From: Microcoleus sp. bin48.metabat.b7b8b9.023
GTDB taxonomy: Bacteria > Cyanobacteriota > Cyanobacteriia > Cyanobacteriales > Microcoleaceae
Reading direction: 5' to 3'
Assembly (NCBI RefSeq): GCF_013299185.1
Contig: NZ_JAAFKG010000045.1
Location: 1 to 64,000 of the forward strand
Length of the DNA: 64,000 nucleotides
Part shown: positions 8,914-19,252 of the stretch, in pieces
How positions within the stretch are numbered: position 1 is the stretch's first letter
Layout of the letters: each line of letters opens with the position of its first letter
Program-made: the position numbers and the translations under genes
The notes under the pieces: model-generated
Databases searched by the model: none
What the model saw: the letters and a program-made list of their open reading frames with translations, nothing else
What the model was told of the DNA's origin: nothing

Positions 8914-8977
8914 AGAAAACAAGTCTCACAAATCTTGACCAAATAAGTTTCAATTTTAATTTCAATTAGAAAAATCT

Positions 8978-9865
8978 GTGCTTCTAAATTCGACTGACAA
9001 ACCTACAAATAAATTTCAAAATGGTTGGCACGGCTGCCTCAATTTAGCCTACGCAAACCGCTCCGGCGCCACTCAAATTATTCACAATCAAATGCAAGCG
9101 CCCCTCAAGGTGCAGCGTCCGTTTTATCCTGAAGGGAAAGAGGTTTGTCACAGCGTAATTTTGCACACGGCTGGGGGAGTTGTCGGGGGCGATCGCCTTT
9201 CGCTCAATTTCCACCTCCAAGAAAACGCCAAAGCCTTAATCACCACCGCTGCGGCTGGTAAAATTTATCGCAGCAGCGGACAGTTAGCGCAACAAGATAT
9301 TGACATTCAACTAGATACTGGCGCTCATTTGGAATGGCTTCCCCAGGAAACCATCGTTTTTGACGGCGCAATTTACCGACAAGATTTACGGGTAGAATTA
9401 GCACCGCAAGCCAGTATTTTGCTGTGGGAAATTACGCGGTTCGGACGCAGTGCTAGGGGCGAAAAGTTCTTGTCTGGAGAATGGCGATCGCACACCGAAA
9501 TCTGGCAAAAAAACAGCCCTCTGTGGATTGACAGACAATGGCTCAAAGGTGGGGGCGAAATGCTCGAAAGCGCTCACGGCTTAGCAGGAAAACCCGTAGT
9601 TGCTACCCTCGCTTGGATCGGCGAACCAGTCACAGCCCAGATGCTGGAAAAAGTGCGAGCTTTGCGGTGCGAAGATACAATTTATTCCGGATCTGTAGCC
9701 GTTAATTCTGCTGCCGGCGTTACTCGCATTCCCAACGGTTTGCTGTGCCGATATCGCGGTTCGTCCACCGCTGCCGCCAGAGACTGGTTTGTCGCCATTT
9801 GGCAATTGCTGCGCTTGTCTTTTTCAGGACGCCCTTGCTGTTTGCCCAGAGTTTGGATAAAATAG
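8978..9865 (+). CDS. ureD: Urease accessory protein UreD
   Basis: 295 aa. UreD (UreH) binds apo-urease and, with UreF and UreG, helps deliver nickel and CO2 to the active site. Family features are GVVGGDRLSLNFHL, TTAAAGKIYRS, EWLPQETIVFDGA, the WEITRFGRSARGE block and the C-terminal RPCCLPRVW. The start used is GTG 8978. It precedes ureA by 316 bp on the same strand, so it may be co-transcribed with the structural genes. The nickel chaperones ureE, ureF and ureG are not in this window and must lie elsewhere. Confidence 0.95.
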   Translation: MLLNSTDKPTNKFQNGWHGCLNLAYANRSGATQIIHNQMQAPLKVQRPFYPEGKEVCHSVILHTAGGVVGGDRLSLNFHLQENAKALITTAAAGKIYRSSGQLAQQDIDIQLDTGAHLEWLPQETIVFDGAIYRQDLRVELAPQASILLWEITRFGRSARGEKFLSGEWRSHTEIWQKNSPLWIDRQWLKGGGEMLESAHGLAGKPVVATLAWIGEPVTAQMLEKVRALRCEDTIYSGSVAVNSAAGVTRIPNGLLCRYRGSSTAAARDWFVAIWQLLRLSFSGRPCCLPRVWIK

Positions 9866-10181
9866 CATTCTATTTTAGTTTCACCTAGTTTCTGTTTCCG
9901 CTGCAACACATCAAATGCAATACCCGCCCCCAGTACCCGACAGACAAATTCTTGCGATTGACATTCGTCATGACAAATATAGCCGATTTAAGTCAGAAAT
10001 ATGCGATCGGCAAAAAGTCGTTTTCGGTTCTTTGCTAAAGTCCAAAAACAAAAGGATAAATCACCTTGACACAAACCAGATGTTAACACTATCTTGAGTC
10101 ATGGGATGTAATTACCGATGATTTGCCACCGCTGATAGTTGAACTTGAATAAATAATGCGATCGCACTTAAAAGAATAAAA
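9866..10181. other. Spacer between ureD and ureA, nothing definite
   Basis: 316 bp with one HIP1 octamer near 10160. A possible coding frame at 9915 has no recognisable features. I looked for an NtcA site (GTA-N8-TAC) and did not find an exact one. The 16 bp before the ureA ATG are A-rich and lack a strong Shine-Dalgarno. Confidence 0.4.
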
Positions 10182-10484
10182 ATGCAACTCACCCCCCAAG
10201 AAAAAGACAAACTGCTGATTTTCACCGCCGCCCTGCTAGCAGAGCGTCGCAAACACAGAGGTTTAAAATTAAACTATCCAGAAGCACTAGCCTACATTTC
10301 CGCAGCGATCTTAGAAGGAGCAAGAGATGGCCTCACCGTCGCAGATTTAATGAGTTACGGGACAACTCTCCTGACGCGGGAAGATGTGATGGAAGGCATA
10401 CCGGAAATGGTGCATGAGGTGCAAGTTGAGGCGACTTTTCCCGACGGAACTAAGTTGGTGACAGTGCACGATCCAATTCGTTAA
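10182..10484 (+). CDS. ureA: Urease gamma subunit
   Basis: 100 aa, the normal length for a separate gamma subunit. It opens [20 protein letters not shown] and contains [20 protein letters not shown] and [20 protein letters not shown], all standard UreA sequence. It is a structural part of the (UreABC)3 enzyme that hydrolyses urea to ammonia and carbamate in the cytosol. ureB starts 36 bp downstream behind AGGAGA, so the two are surely one operon. Confidence 0.97.
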   Translation: MQLTPQEKDKLLIFTAALLAERRKHRGLKLNYPEALAYISAAILEGARDGLTVADLMSYGTTLLTREDVMEGIPEMVHEVQVEATFPDGTKLVTVHDPIR

Positions 10485-10520
10485 ATAATATTTAAACCCA
10501 CAGACTCGCAGGAGACAGAT

Positions 10521-10832
10521 ATGATTCCGGGAGAAATGATTGTTTCAGACGGTGAAATTGAGCTAAATGCCGATCGCCCAACAGTGCGGTTGCTGGTTGC
10601 AAATACGGGTGACAGGCCCATTCAAGTTGGTTCTCACTATCACTTTTACGAAGCGAACGAAGCCTTAGAATTTGAACGAGAACAAGCAAAAGGAATGCGG
10701 TTGGATATCCCCGCAGGTACAGCAGTGAGATTTGAGCCGGGAGATGAAAGAGAAATTCAATTAGTACCGTTTGTGGGTAGCCGTCAAGTCTACGGCTTTA
10801 ATGGAAAAGTGAACGGTCATCTGGAAGGTTAA
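10521..10832 (+). CDS. ureB: Urease beta subunit
   Basis: 103 aa, normal for UreB. It opens [16 protein letters not shown] and has the conserved [38 protein letters not shown] and [10 protein letters not shown] blocks. It forms the small structural subunit that packs against UreC. A good ribosome binding site (AGGAGA, about 10509-10514) precedes the ATG. The expected next gene, ureC, is displaced by 1.7 kb that contains a repeat and a glycosyltransferase. Confidence 0.97.
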   Translation: MIPGEMIVSDGEIELNADRPTVRLLVANTGDRPIQVGSHYHFYEANEALEFEREQAKGMRLDIPAGTAVRFEPGDEREIQLVPFVGSRQVYGFNGKVNGHLEG

Positions 10833-11300
10833 GTATGAAAGCAGAAAATCGTTTGCAAGTGTTGAATGTTGAATTGGGAATTTGTTAACTTAAAACTCAT
10901 CCCAGTTAAAATAATGCAACTTTAACCTCGCAATCCCAACCAGGATCGCGCTCGGTCATCCTATGGAAAAGCTAAAATCAAAATGGTATCACTTACCAGA
11001 AAGAATTGGTTGAAAGCCTCTCCCCGATCGGGAGAAATTAAAATCAGACTATTCATTACTCCAATTCTCTTCCTTCTAGGTAGAGGTCGCTCTCCTTCGG
11101 TCAACTGTCAACTGCCAACTGTCAACTGTTGAACAGCACTACCCCTGGAGAGTGACAAAGCAATGTCAAAAAAATTCTCTGCATAAGTGTATAAATGCCT
11201 TTCTTTTGTTAGTGAAACCTCAGACTTTTGAGCGAGTTAAAATCGGCAGTTTGCGATCGATATTGGTATTCAAAACCGCAAACATACACAGCAAAAGCGC
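10833..11300. repeat. ureB-GT61 spacer with dispersed repeat copy 2 (about 10992-11100)
   Basis: The block starting AGAATTGGTTGAAAGCCTCT matches the copy at 1527-1640 in order and strand. It is followed at about 11101-11130 by CAACTGTCAACTG-type heptamers. No gene seen. The insertion separates ureB from the rest of the urease cluster. Confidence 0.65.
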
Positions 11301-12431
11301 ATGATGAATCCAAAATTAGTTGACCAGATCAAACAGATGTTGAAGCAGAGTTTGCTTGCAACGTCGAGGCGTATCTGGAGAACCCCGTTAGATCGGCGTA
11401 CCAGCATCAAATTATTAGATAACAGCATCGTTTACAAACAGCAGCACGAACCTGTCAACATACCTGCATTAACTTCAGTAAATGGAGTACCTTCTCGGTT
11501 TTTTACCACAGAAAAAACCGTGTCTTTTGACCCGGATTATGTGTGGAAAATTTCCGTGAATAAACAAGTAGAGGCTCTAACTATTTGTACGTCTGGAAAC
11601 ACGCTGCTAAATCACAAATTGCTGTTAGACCTAGATTTTCGGATTAGCGGCGCGGGTATTCTGGAATGGCCTTATAAACCCCACCAAATTACGTATCCGC
11701 TGGTAGTTGCTCCTTGGTCGCATTTGTGGTGCAGTTATTACGATTATGTAATTTTTGTACTGGCAAAACTTTGTAGGATTGAGGAGGCTTTAGGTAAGGA
11801 GATTTGGCAAGAAGCCAAAATTTGTTATCCTTTGCGTTATACAGATTTTGAATTAGATTTTCTGACAAAACTCGGTATTCCTAAAAGCTCGCTAATCGAC
11901 TCTCGGGCTGGAGATACAGCATATCATGCAGAAAGTTTAGTATTAGGAAACAATCAAGATTGGTATTTCCCCAGTCCTTACGATATAGAGCTTTTGCGGA
12001 ATAAATTCTGTATTAAGGAAAATGTCAAGCCTTACAGAAAATTGTATCTTTCTAGAAGCGGGCGGCGCCAGGTTAAAAATGAGGCACAAGTACGAGAGGT
12101 GTTGAAAGAGTTTGATTTTGAAATTTTGGAAGATATCTCGCGCACTGTGGATGAACAAATTCGCCTGTTTGCAGAAGCAGCGGTGGTTGTTGGCCCTCAC
12201 GGCGCTGGTTTTACAAATTTGTTGTGGTGTCAGCCTGGAACGAAAGTATTGGAATGCTTTTATGGCGGGTACACGCCGCCGTTTTTCTATTACATTTCCC
12301 AGATATTGGGATTAGAATACTCCCGTATGGTTGATAACAGCGACGATTCGGAAGATTGGAGTTTAATTAGCGTGGATATGACGGTGGATGTGGAGGTTTT
12401 GAGAAGGGAAGTCAAGAAAATGCTGGAATGA
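11301..12431 (+). CDS. GT61 (DUF563) family glycosyltransferase
   Basis: 376 aa. The C-terminal half has the GT61 pattern KLYLSRSGRRQVKNEAQV, then an 'EQIRLFAEAAVVVGPHGAGF' block followed by TNLLWCQPGTKVLECF. It probably transfers a sugar onto a polysaccharide or glycan; donor and acceptor are unknown. No signal peptide or membrane span is obvious, so it is likely cytosolic or membrane-associated. It lies between ureB and ureC, is unrelated to urease by function, and its neighbour upstream is a dispersed repeat, so I infer a later insertion into the cluster. ATG 11301 could equally be the second Met at 11304. Confidence 0.88.
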   Translation: MMNPKLVDQIKQMLKQSLLATSRRIWRTPLDRRTSIKLLDNSIVYKQQHEPVNIPALTSVNGVPSRFFTTEKTVSFDPDYVWKISVNKQVEALTICTSGNTLLNHKLLLDLDFRISGAGILEWPYKPHQITYPLVVAPWSHLWCSYYDYVIFVLAKLCRIEEALGKEIWQEAKICYPLRYTDFELDFLTKLGIPKSSLIDSRAGDTAYHAESLVLGNNQDWYFPSPYDIELLRNKFCIKENVKPYRKLYLSRSGRRQVKNEAQVREVLKEFDFEILEDISRTVDEQIRLFAEAAVVVGPHGAGFTNLLWCQPGTKVLECFYGGYTPPFFYYISQILGLEYSRMVDNSDDSEDWSLISVDMTVDVEVLRREVKKMLE

Positions 12432-12510
12432 ATTTACAAATCGACAAATGGGGCGATCGCACAAATATTGTAAATATTTGCTAACTTAGATTGAGTAACT
12501 CTGGGCATAG

Positions 12511-12516
12511 TATAAT
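12511..12516 (+). promoter_or_regulatory. Possible -10 box of a ureC promoter
   Basis: TATAAT at 12511-12516 lies 52 bp before the ureC ATG. A TTGAGT at 12491-12496 is only 14 bp away, too close for a standard -35, so activator-dependent transcription or chance are both possible. A separate promoter would make sense because the GT61 gene separates ureC from ureAB. Confidence 0.3.
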
Positions 12517-12567
12517 TTAAGCGAGCCTCAACTGCCAACTAAAAAATTATTTATATTAGGAGAAAGC

Positions 12568-14340
12568 ATGAGTTACAGAATGGATCGTCGCGCTTACGCG
12601 GAAACCTTCGGGCCGACAACGGGCGATCGCGTGCGGTTAGCTGATACTGAGTTATTCATAGAAGTTGAGCAAGATTTCACAACCTACGGGGATGAAGTTA
12701 AGTTTGGCGGCGGTAAAGTCATTCGCGATGGCATGGGACAGTCGCCTATTTCTAATGCTGATGGTGCTGTTGATACGGTAATTACTAATGCCTTGATATT
12801 GGATTGGTGGGGTATTGTCAAGGCAGATATTGGGATTAAAGATGGCAAAATTTTTAAAATTGGGAAAGCCGGAAATCCTTACATTCAAGATAGGATAGAT
12901 ATTATTATCGGGCCCGGAACGGAAGTAATTGCTGGTGAGGGAATGATTCTGACGGCGGGGGGAGTTGATACTCACATTCATTTTATTTGCCCGCAACAAA
13001 TCGAAGTGGCGATCGCCTCTGGAGTCACTACCATGATCGGCGGCGGCACTGGCCCAGCAACGGGTACAAACGCTACAACTTGCACTCCGGGGCCTTGGCA
13101 TATGTACAGAATGCTGCAAGCCGCCGATGCTTTCCCGGTGAATCTGGGATTTTTAGGTAAGGGAAATAGCAGTCAACCTCAAGGTTTAGTCGAGCAAGTT
13201 TTGGCCGGTGCAATGGGTTTGAAGCTTCATGAAGATTGGGGAACTACGCCAGCAACGATCGACAATTGTTTGAATGTAGCTGAGGAGTACGACGTGCAGG
13301 TGGCAATTCACACAGATACTCTGAATGAAGCGGGATTTGTGGAAGCTACAATTGCTGCGTTTAAAAATCGGGCTATTCACACTTACCACACAGAAGGTGC
13401 TGGCGGCGGACACGCACCGGATATTATTAAAGTGTGCGGCCAAGCTAATGTTTTGCCTTCGTCTACTAATCCGACTCGCCCTTATACTGTCAACACTTTG
13501 GAAGAACATTTAGATATGTTGATGGTTTGCCACCATTTGGATCGGGGGATTCCTGAGGATGTGGCTTTTGCTGAGTCGAGAATTAGAAGGGAAACTATTG
13601 CTGCTGAGGATATTTTGCACGATTTGGGTGCTTTTAGTATGATTTCTTCTGATTCTCAGGCCATGGGAAGAGTTGGAGAAGTGATTATTCGGACTTGGCA
13701 AACGGCGCATAAGATGAAGGTGCAAAGGGGGAATTTACCCCCCCTAGCCCCCCCTTACCAAGGGGGGAATTTACCCCCCCTAACCCCCCCTTACCAAGGG
13801 GGGGGAATAGAGGGAGGAAATGATAATTTTCGGGCGAAGCGGTATATTGCAAAATATACAATTAATCCGGCGATTACTCACGGAATTAGTCAGTATGTGG
13901 GTTCGGTGGAAGAGGGTAAGTTGGCGGATTTGTGTTTGTGGCGGCCGGCGTTTTTTGGGGTGAAACCGGAGTTGGTAATTAAGGGTGGTGCGATCGCCTA
14001 CGGGCAGATGGGAGACGCTAATGCGAGCATTCCGACGCCGCAGCCGGTGCATATGCGGCCGATGTTTGGCAGCTTTGGGGGGGCGATTGGGGCGACTTGT
14101 TTGACGTTTGTTTCGCAGGTGGCGCGCGATCGAGACATTGCAGCACAGCTCGGTTTACAAAAGCCAACTGTAGCAGTTTCCGGGACACGGCAGATTAGTA
14201 AAAGAGATATGAAACTCAACGATTATTTGCCGCACGTGGAAGTCGATCCAGAAACCTATGAAGTGAGGGCGGATGGACAATTGTTGACTTGCGAACCGGC
14301 AACTGTTTTGCCAATGGCGCAGAGATATTTTCTGTTTTGA
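12568..14340 (+). CDS. ureC: Urease alpha (catalytic) subunit with an in-frame repeat insertion
   Basis: 590 aa, about 20 longer than usual. Nickel ligands and catalytic residues are present: His136 and His138 in DTHIHF, the carbamylated Lys219 in GLKLHEDWG, and the flap with Cys321-His322-His323 in [12 protein letters not shown]. The C-terminal [16 protein letters not shown] and GKLADLCLW blocks are intact. At residues about 389-417, where the family has a short variable loop after HKMKVQRG, this protein carries a duplicated 12-residue unit NLPPL(A/T)PPYQGG encoded by the C/G-rich dispersed repeat. All catalytic residues lie outside it, so activity is plausible. AGGAGA precedes the ATG at a good distance. 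Confidence 0.96.
   Translation: MSYRMDRRAYAETFGPTTGDRVRLADTELFIEVEQDFTTYGDEVKFGGGKVIRDGMGQSPISNADGAVDTVITNALILDWWGIVKADIGIKDGKIFKIGKAGNPYIQDRIDIIIGPGTEVIAGEGMILTAGGVDTHIHFICPQQIEVAIASGVTTMIGGGTGPATGTNATTCTPGPWHMYRMLQAADAFPVNLGFLGKGNSSQPQGLVEQVLAGAMGLKLHEDWGTTPATIDNCLNVAEEYDVQVAIHTDTLNEAGFVEATIAAFKNRAIHTYHTEGAGGGHAPDIIKVCGQANVLPSSTNPTRPYTVNTLEEHLDMLMVCHHLDRGIPEDVAFAESRIRRETIAAEDILHDLGAFSMISSDSQAMGRVGEVIIRTWQTAHKMKVQRGNLPPLAPPYQGGNLPPLTPPYQGGGIEGGNDNFRAKRYIAKYTINPAITHGISQYVGSVEEGKLADLCLWRPAFFGVKPELVIKGGAIAYGQMGDANASIPTPQPVHMRPMFGSFGGAIGATCLTFVSQVARDRDIAAQLGLQKPTVAVSGTRQISKRDMKLNDYLPHVEVDPETYEVRADGQLLTCEPATVLPMAQRYFLF
13728..13806. repeat. C/G-rich dispersed repeat inside ureC
   Basis: Two tandem 36-bp units, each running from GGGAATTTACCCCCCCTA to CTTACCAAGGGGGG, belong to the same family as intergenic copies at 3158-3188 and 18164-18243. 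The length is a multiple of three and the frame is kept. Confidence 0.85.
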
Positions 14341-14359
14341 TGGGTTGTGCAGCTTCATC

Positions 14360-14806
14360 AAAACAATCCCAAAATCCTGTAGGGGCGGCTTCACAAACCA
14401 TCTATGAAATCCACAAACCATCTCATAAACCTGCCCCATACCTGCGATTATTTACATGAACATTTTACCAATAAATTATGGTACAGTTGTATTGTTTGTC
14501 GGGCGGGGGCGGGTTTGTGAAATTATTCATTTTTACCGTAAATTGTTGGTGAACCCGCCCCTACAAATTTGGTTTCAATAGCCTCATCAAAACAATTCCA
14601 AAATCCCGTAGGGGCGGGTTCACCAACCATCTAAGAAAGTCACAAACAATCTTCTAAACCTGCCCCAGCCCCGCGATTATTTACATGAACATTTCGCAAT
14701 AAATGATGGTAGATTTGTATTGTGGGTGGCGCGGGGGCGGGTTTATGAAATTATTCATTTTTACCGTAAATTGTTGGTGAACCCGCCCCTACAAATTTGG
14801 TTTAAT
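14360..14806. repeat. Two tandem copies of a 229-bp inverted-repeat element
   Basis: Copy a spans about 14360-14580 and copy b about 14589-14806, offset 229 bp. Each starts near CCYGTAGGGGCGG(G/C)TTCAC and ends with GGTGAACCCGCCCCTAC (14548-14564 and 14776-14792). Terminal inverted repeats of about 17 bp flank a core containing GCGATTATTTACATGAACATTT and a C/G-rich hairpin. No ORF inside. It looks like a non-autonomous element. It fills nearly all of the gap after ureC. Confidence 0.75.
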
Positions 14807-14877
14807 AAGATAACAAATTGTTCTAACACGGCAAATTATGAATTACCAATTACAATTACCAATTACCAATTAAGCTT

Positions 14878-15354
14878 ATGCTATATTTAGCCCAAATACA
14901 AAAAAAGGAAATTTCAGATGAGATAAGTCTGCAATTGCTGGCTTGTCAAAATTCTGATGAGACATGGGCTATGGTTTTTCAAGAAACTGTTTTGACGCTA
15001 CCGCCAGATTGCGATCGAAATGTTGTAAATGAAGGGATGCTAGTATTAGCAGATATTGGCGAAAATAGCAAGATTTTGCATATTCAAACGGCTACAAACT
15101 GGGTGCTAGAATTAGTTCAGAAGTATTTAACAACAGGCTTTACTCCCGATTTTTTGCAGGAAGAAGCCCAGAAGGCGGAAGGGTGGCGGCAATCTCTCAC
15201 CTTGCAAAGTCAAGAGTTGTCTCGCCGCTTTATCGAAGTTGAAGCCCGCCGCGAACAAATTCAAAATTTAGAGGCCAAACTACAACAGGAAAAGGAATTG
15301 CTCGAAAGTACGATCGCCCAATTGAAAAATTCACCCACTGCACCACCAATTTGA
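14878..15354 (+). CDS. Conserved-looking hypothetical protein with C-terminal coiled coil
   Basis: 158 aa. I do not recognise a named family. The N-terminal 90 residues are mixed alpha/beta (MLYLAQIQKKEISDEISLQL, ETWAMVFQE, GMLVLADIGENSKILHI). Residues about 95-150 form a strongly charged coiled coil rich in Gln, Glu and Arg, ending in a short Pro-rich tail. No membrane span or signal peptide. It lies alone between the tandem repeat elements and the convergent crtB. A scaffold or regulatory partner role is a guess. Confidence 0.65.
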   Translation: MLYLAQIQKKEISDEISLQLLACQNSDETWAMVFQETVLTLPPDCDRNVVNEGMLVLADIGENSKILHIQTATNWVLELVQKYLTTGFTPDFLQEEAQKAEGWRQSLTLQSQELSRRFIEVEARREQIQNLEAKLQQEKELLESTIAQLKNSPTAPPI

Positions 15355-15496
15355 TTTAGATTAACACAAAACAGTTAAGGACACGGCAGTGCCGCGTCCC
15401 TACAAATCTCATTTGCAATTTGCTGGACATCATAAAATTTGTAACTTGACAAATAGCCCTTACCCCTTGCCGAATCGCCAGCCAAATTGCCCGCTG

Positions 15497-16426
15497 CTAA
15501 AGCACTTTTGACTTCAACCAAGCGGCGGGGAGACACAGCAGTTTCTGAGAATTGGTAACGTAGGCCCGCTTCTGAAACACATCGTACTGATTGCGCTCGA
15601 TCGCATTTAAGATCTTACTGTACAGCATTGTCGCAGCCCAAACTGTCCAGCGGATATCGGGACTCAGCACTTTAATTCCCGGTTCGGCGCTGGCGTATAA
15701 TTTGCGAGCTCGCTGAATTTGAAAGCGCATCAATTCCCGCCAGCGGTTGTCAATTACACCGTTGAATAAGTCTTCCTCAGTGTAGTTAAACAGCGCTAAG
15801 TCTTCTAAGGGAATGTAAATGCGGCCGCGGCGGGCGTCTTCTCCCACATCGCGCAGAATATTCGTCAACTGCTTGGCTATACCGAGGGCGACGGCTTCTT
15901 CTTTGGGAATTCTATTCCCCCAGTGCCAATTCCAATTAGCAGCGGAGTTGGATTCGTCTACGCCCATCACAGACATCGACATCAGCCCGACAGTGCCGGC
16001 TACTCGGTAACAGTAAAGATTGAGCTCTTCAAAAGTTTCGTAGCGACTGCGGTACAAGTCCATTTGCTGGCCCGCAATCATCTCTCGAAACGGCTGAATG
16101 TCGATCGGGAAACGAGACAGCGTATCCACCAAAGCCACGTCATAATCATCGTGGGGATGGCCCGCAAACACAGATTCTAGGCGTTTTTCCCACAAATTTA
16201 GCGTTTCAGGGGTCGTAGCCTCAGAACCAGGCCCGTCTACGAGTTCGTCGGTGCGGCGGCACCAGACGTAAATCGCCCAGATTGCCCGACGCTTGGCTTC
16301 GGGCATGAGTTGAGTGCCTAAATAAAAATTTTTGGCATAACTCGCTGTGACTTGGCGGCACAGTTCGTAGGATTCATCCAAAGAGGCCAGAGTTCTCATG
16401 CACTGGAGTTTTGACAGTTGCAGCAT
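15497..16426 (-). CDS. crtB: 15-cis-phytoene synthase
   Basis: 309 aa. It condenses two geranylgeranyl diphosphates to phytoene, the first committed step of carotenoid synthesis. Both Asp-rich, Mg-diphosphate-binding motifs are visible: DELVD (60-64) and DVGED (193-197), with YAKNFYLGTQLMP, WAIYVWCRRTDE and GRIYIPLEDL around them. It lies downstream of crtP on the same strand, 208 bp apart, the usual cyanobacterial crtP-crtB order. The spacer contains a hairpin repeat (about 16520-16588). A second Met at residue 10 could be the true start. Confidence 0.96.
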   Translation of the reverse strand: MLQLSKLQCMRTLASLDESYELCRQVTASYAKNFYLGTQLMPEAKRRAIWAIYVWCRRTDELVDGPGSEATTPETLNLWEKRLESVFAGHPHDDYDVALVDTLSRFPIDIQPFREMIAGQQMDLYRSRYETFEELNLYCYRVAGTVGLMSMSVMGVDESNSAANWNWHWGNRIPKEEAVALGIAKQLTNILRDVGEDARRGRIYIPLEDLALFNYTEEDLFNGVIDNRWRELMRFQIQRARKLYASAEPGIKVLSPDIRWTVWAATMLYSKILNAIERNQYDVFQKRAYVTNSQKLLCLPAAWLKSKVL

Positions 16427-16519
16427 CCGAGAATAAGAAATTTAAAGATTAGAACTGACATTCCCCCGTTGAGACAACAGGAGATTCTTTTACGTCTTGA
16501 GGACTTACGCATCTGAACA

Positions 16520-16588
16520 AAGAAACTGGGTTTTTGAACCGAGATTGAGGGTTTTAAGCAAATATTTTGGCTAAAAACCCGGTTTCTG
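16520..16588. repeat. 'AAACCGGGTTTTT' hairpin repeat, copy 1
   Basis: AGAAACTGGGTTTTTGAACC pairs with CTAAAAACCCGGTTTCTGG, about 14 bp apart from one mismatch. The other copies lie at 18331-18398, 19136-19206 and 22813-22878. This one lies in the crtP-crtB spacer and may affect read-through. Confidence 0.75.
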
Positions 16589-16634
16589 GTCGCCCGTGCG
16601 TCAGCCCCAGTCTTTATGAAAAATTCTTAATTTT

Positions 16635-18458
<1,824 letters not shown>

Positions 18459-19124
18459 ATGAATTTTGATAAATCAATTAAGTTTATGGTACAAACAATT
18501 CAAGCTCGAAATGTCACGATGTACGACTTGAGAACAAAATTTGGAATTAAATTAGTCAGAGATGACCAATTCTTTCGCGAGTGGCAGGATAATTTGCCAG
18601 AAATCTCAGAAGCTGAGAAACAGCGATTAGACAGAGTGCAAGCCAGTTACACAAATTTGCTAGAATATCCCCCGCTTCTAGAAAATACAGTCAAAATGGT
18701 AGTATTGTCTCCATTATTAGACTTGGCTGATTTTTATCTTGCTCCTTTTCACGTTACTTCAGAAAAGTCTGTAGAAATTATTGACGAAGATGAAGGAATG
18801 ATTGTCAGGGGACAGTTGGATGTTTTAGCCTTGTTTCAGGAGTTTTGGGTAGTAGTTATCGAGTCCAAGAAAGCCGCGTTCTCTTTGGAAGTAGGGATTC
18901 CGCAGTTGCTAGCTTATATGTTAGCTAATCTGAAGAGCGATCGACCTACTTACGGATTGTTAATGAATGGGGCAGATTTTCTATTTGTCAAATTAGTTAA
19001 GGGGGAAACACCGCAGTACGCTTTTTCTCGGAAGTTTTGCCTTTTAAATCCAGGGAACGAGTTGTACACCGTGCTGAGTATTTTGAAGCGCCTCGGCGAG
19101 TTGAATGTGGGTAATCTGGCTTAG
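18459..19124 (+). CDS. HsdR N-terminal-like PD-(D/E)XK nuclease domain protein
   Basis: 221 aa from ATG 18459; the frame extends 47 codons upstream, but only through repeat DNA. The core GQLDVLALF followed by WVVVIESKKAAFSLEVGIPQLLAYM fits a PD-(D/E)XK nuclease (Asp, then Glu-X-Lys, then a Gln) of the type found at the N-terminus of type I restriction subunit R. The helicase part of a real HsdR is missing and the full family often stands alone in cyanobacteria. DNA cleavage is inferred. It is convergent with the Eco57I-type methylase gene and marks the edge of the defence-like region. Confidence 0.75.
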   Translation: MNFDKSIKFMVQTIQARNVTMYDLRTKFGIKLVRDDQFFREWQDNLPEISEAEKQRLDRVQASYTNLLEYPPLLENTVKMVVLSPLLDLADFYLAPFHVTSEKSVEIIDEDEGMIVRGQLDVLALFQEFWVVVIESKKAAFSLEVGIPQLLAYMLANLKSDRPTYGLLMNGADFLFVKLVKGETPQYAFSRKFCLLNPGNELYTVLSILKRLGELNVGNLA

Positions 19125-19135
19125 TCGGGGAATCA

Positions 19136-19206
19136 GAAACCGGGTTTTTTTCCGAAAGTCTTTGGTTTTCACCCACAGATTCAGTAAAAAACCCGGTTTC
19201 TTTGGT
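19136..19206. repeat. 'AAACCGGGTTTTT' hairpin repeat, copy 3
   Basis: AGAAACCGGGTTTTTTTCCG at the left pairs with AAAAAACCCGGTTTCTTTGG at the right. It sits between two convergent genes, where a hairpin could serve as a bidirectional terminator. Confidence 0.75.
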
Positions 19207-19252
19207 TGGAGTGCATAAGTCTTGAAATGGATGATTTCAGGAGGTTCCCCAG

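Noticed and set aside
9866-10181. NtcA-binding site upstream of ureA
   Set aside because: No exact GTA-N8-TAC was found; GTAATTAC near 10110 has the wrong spacing.
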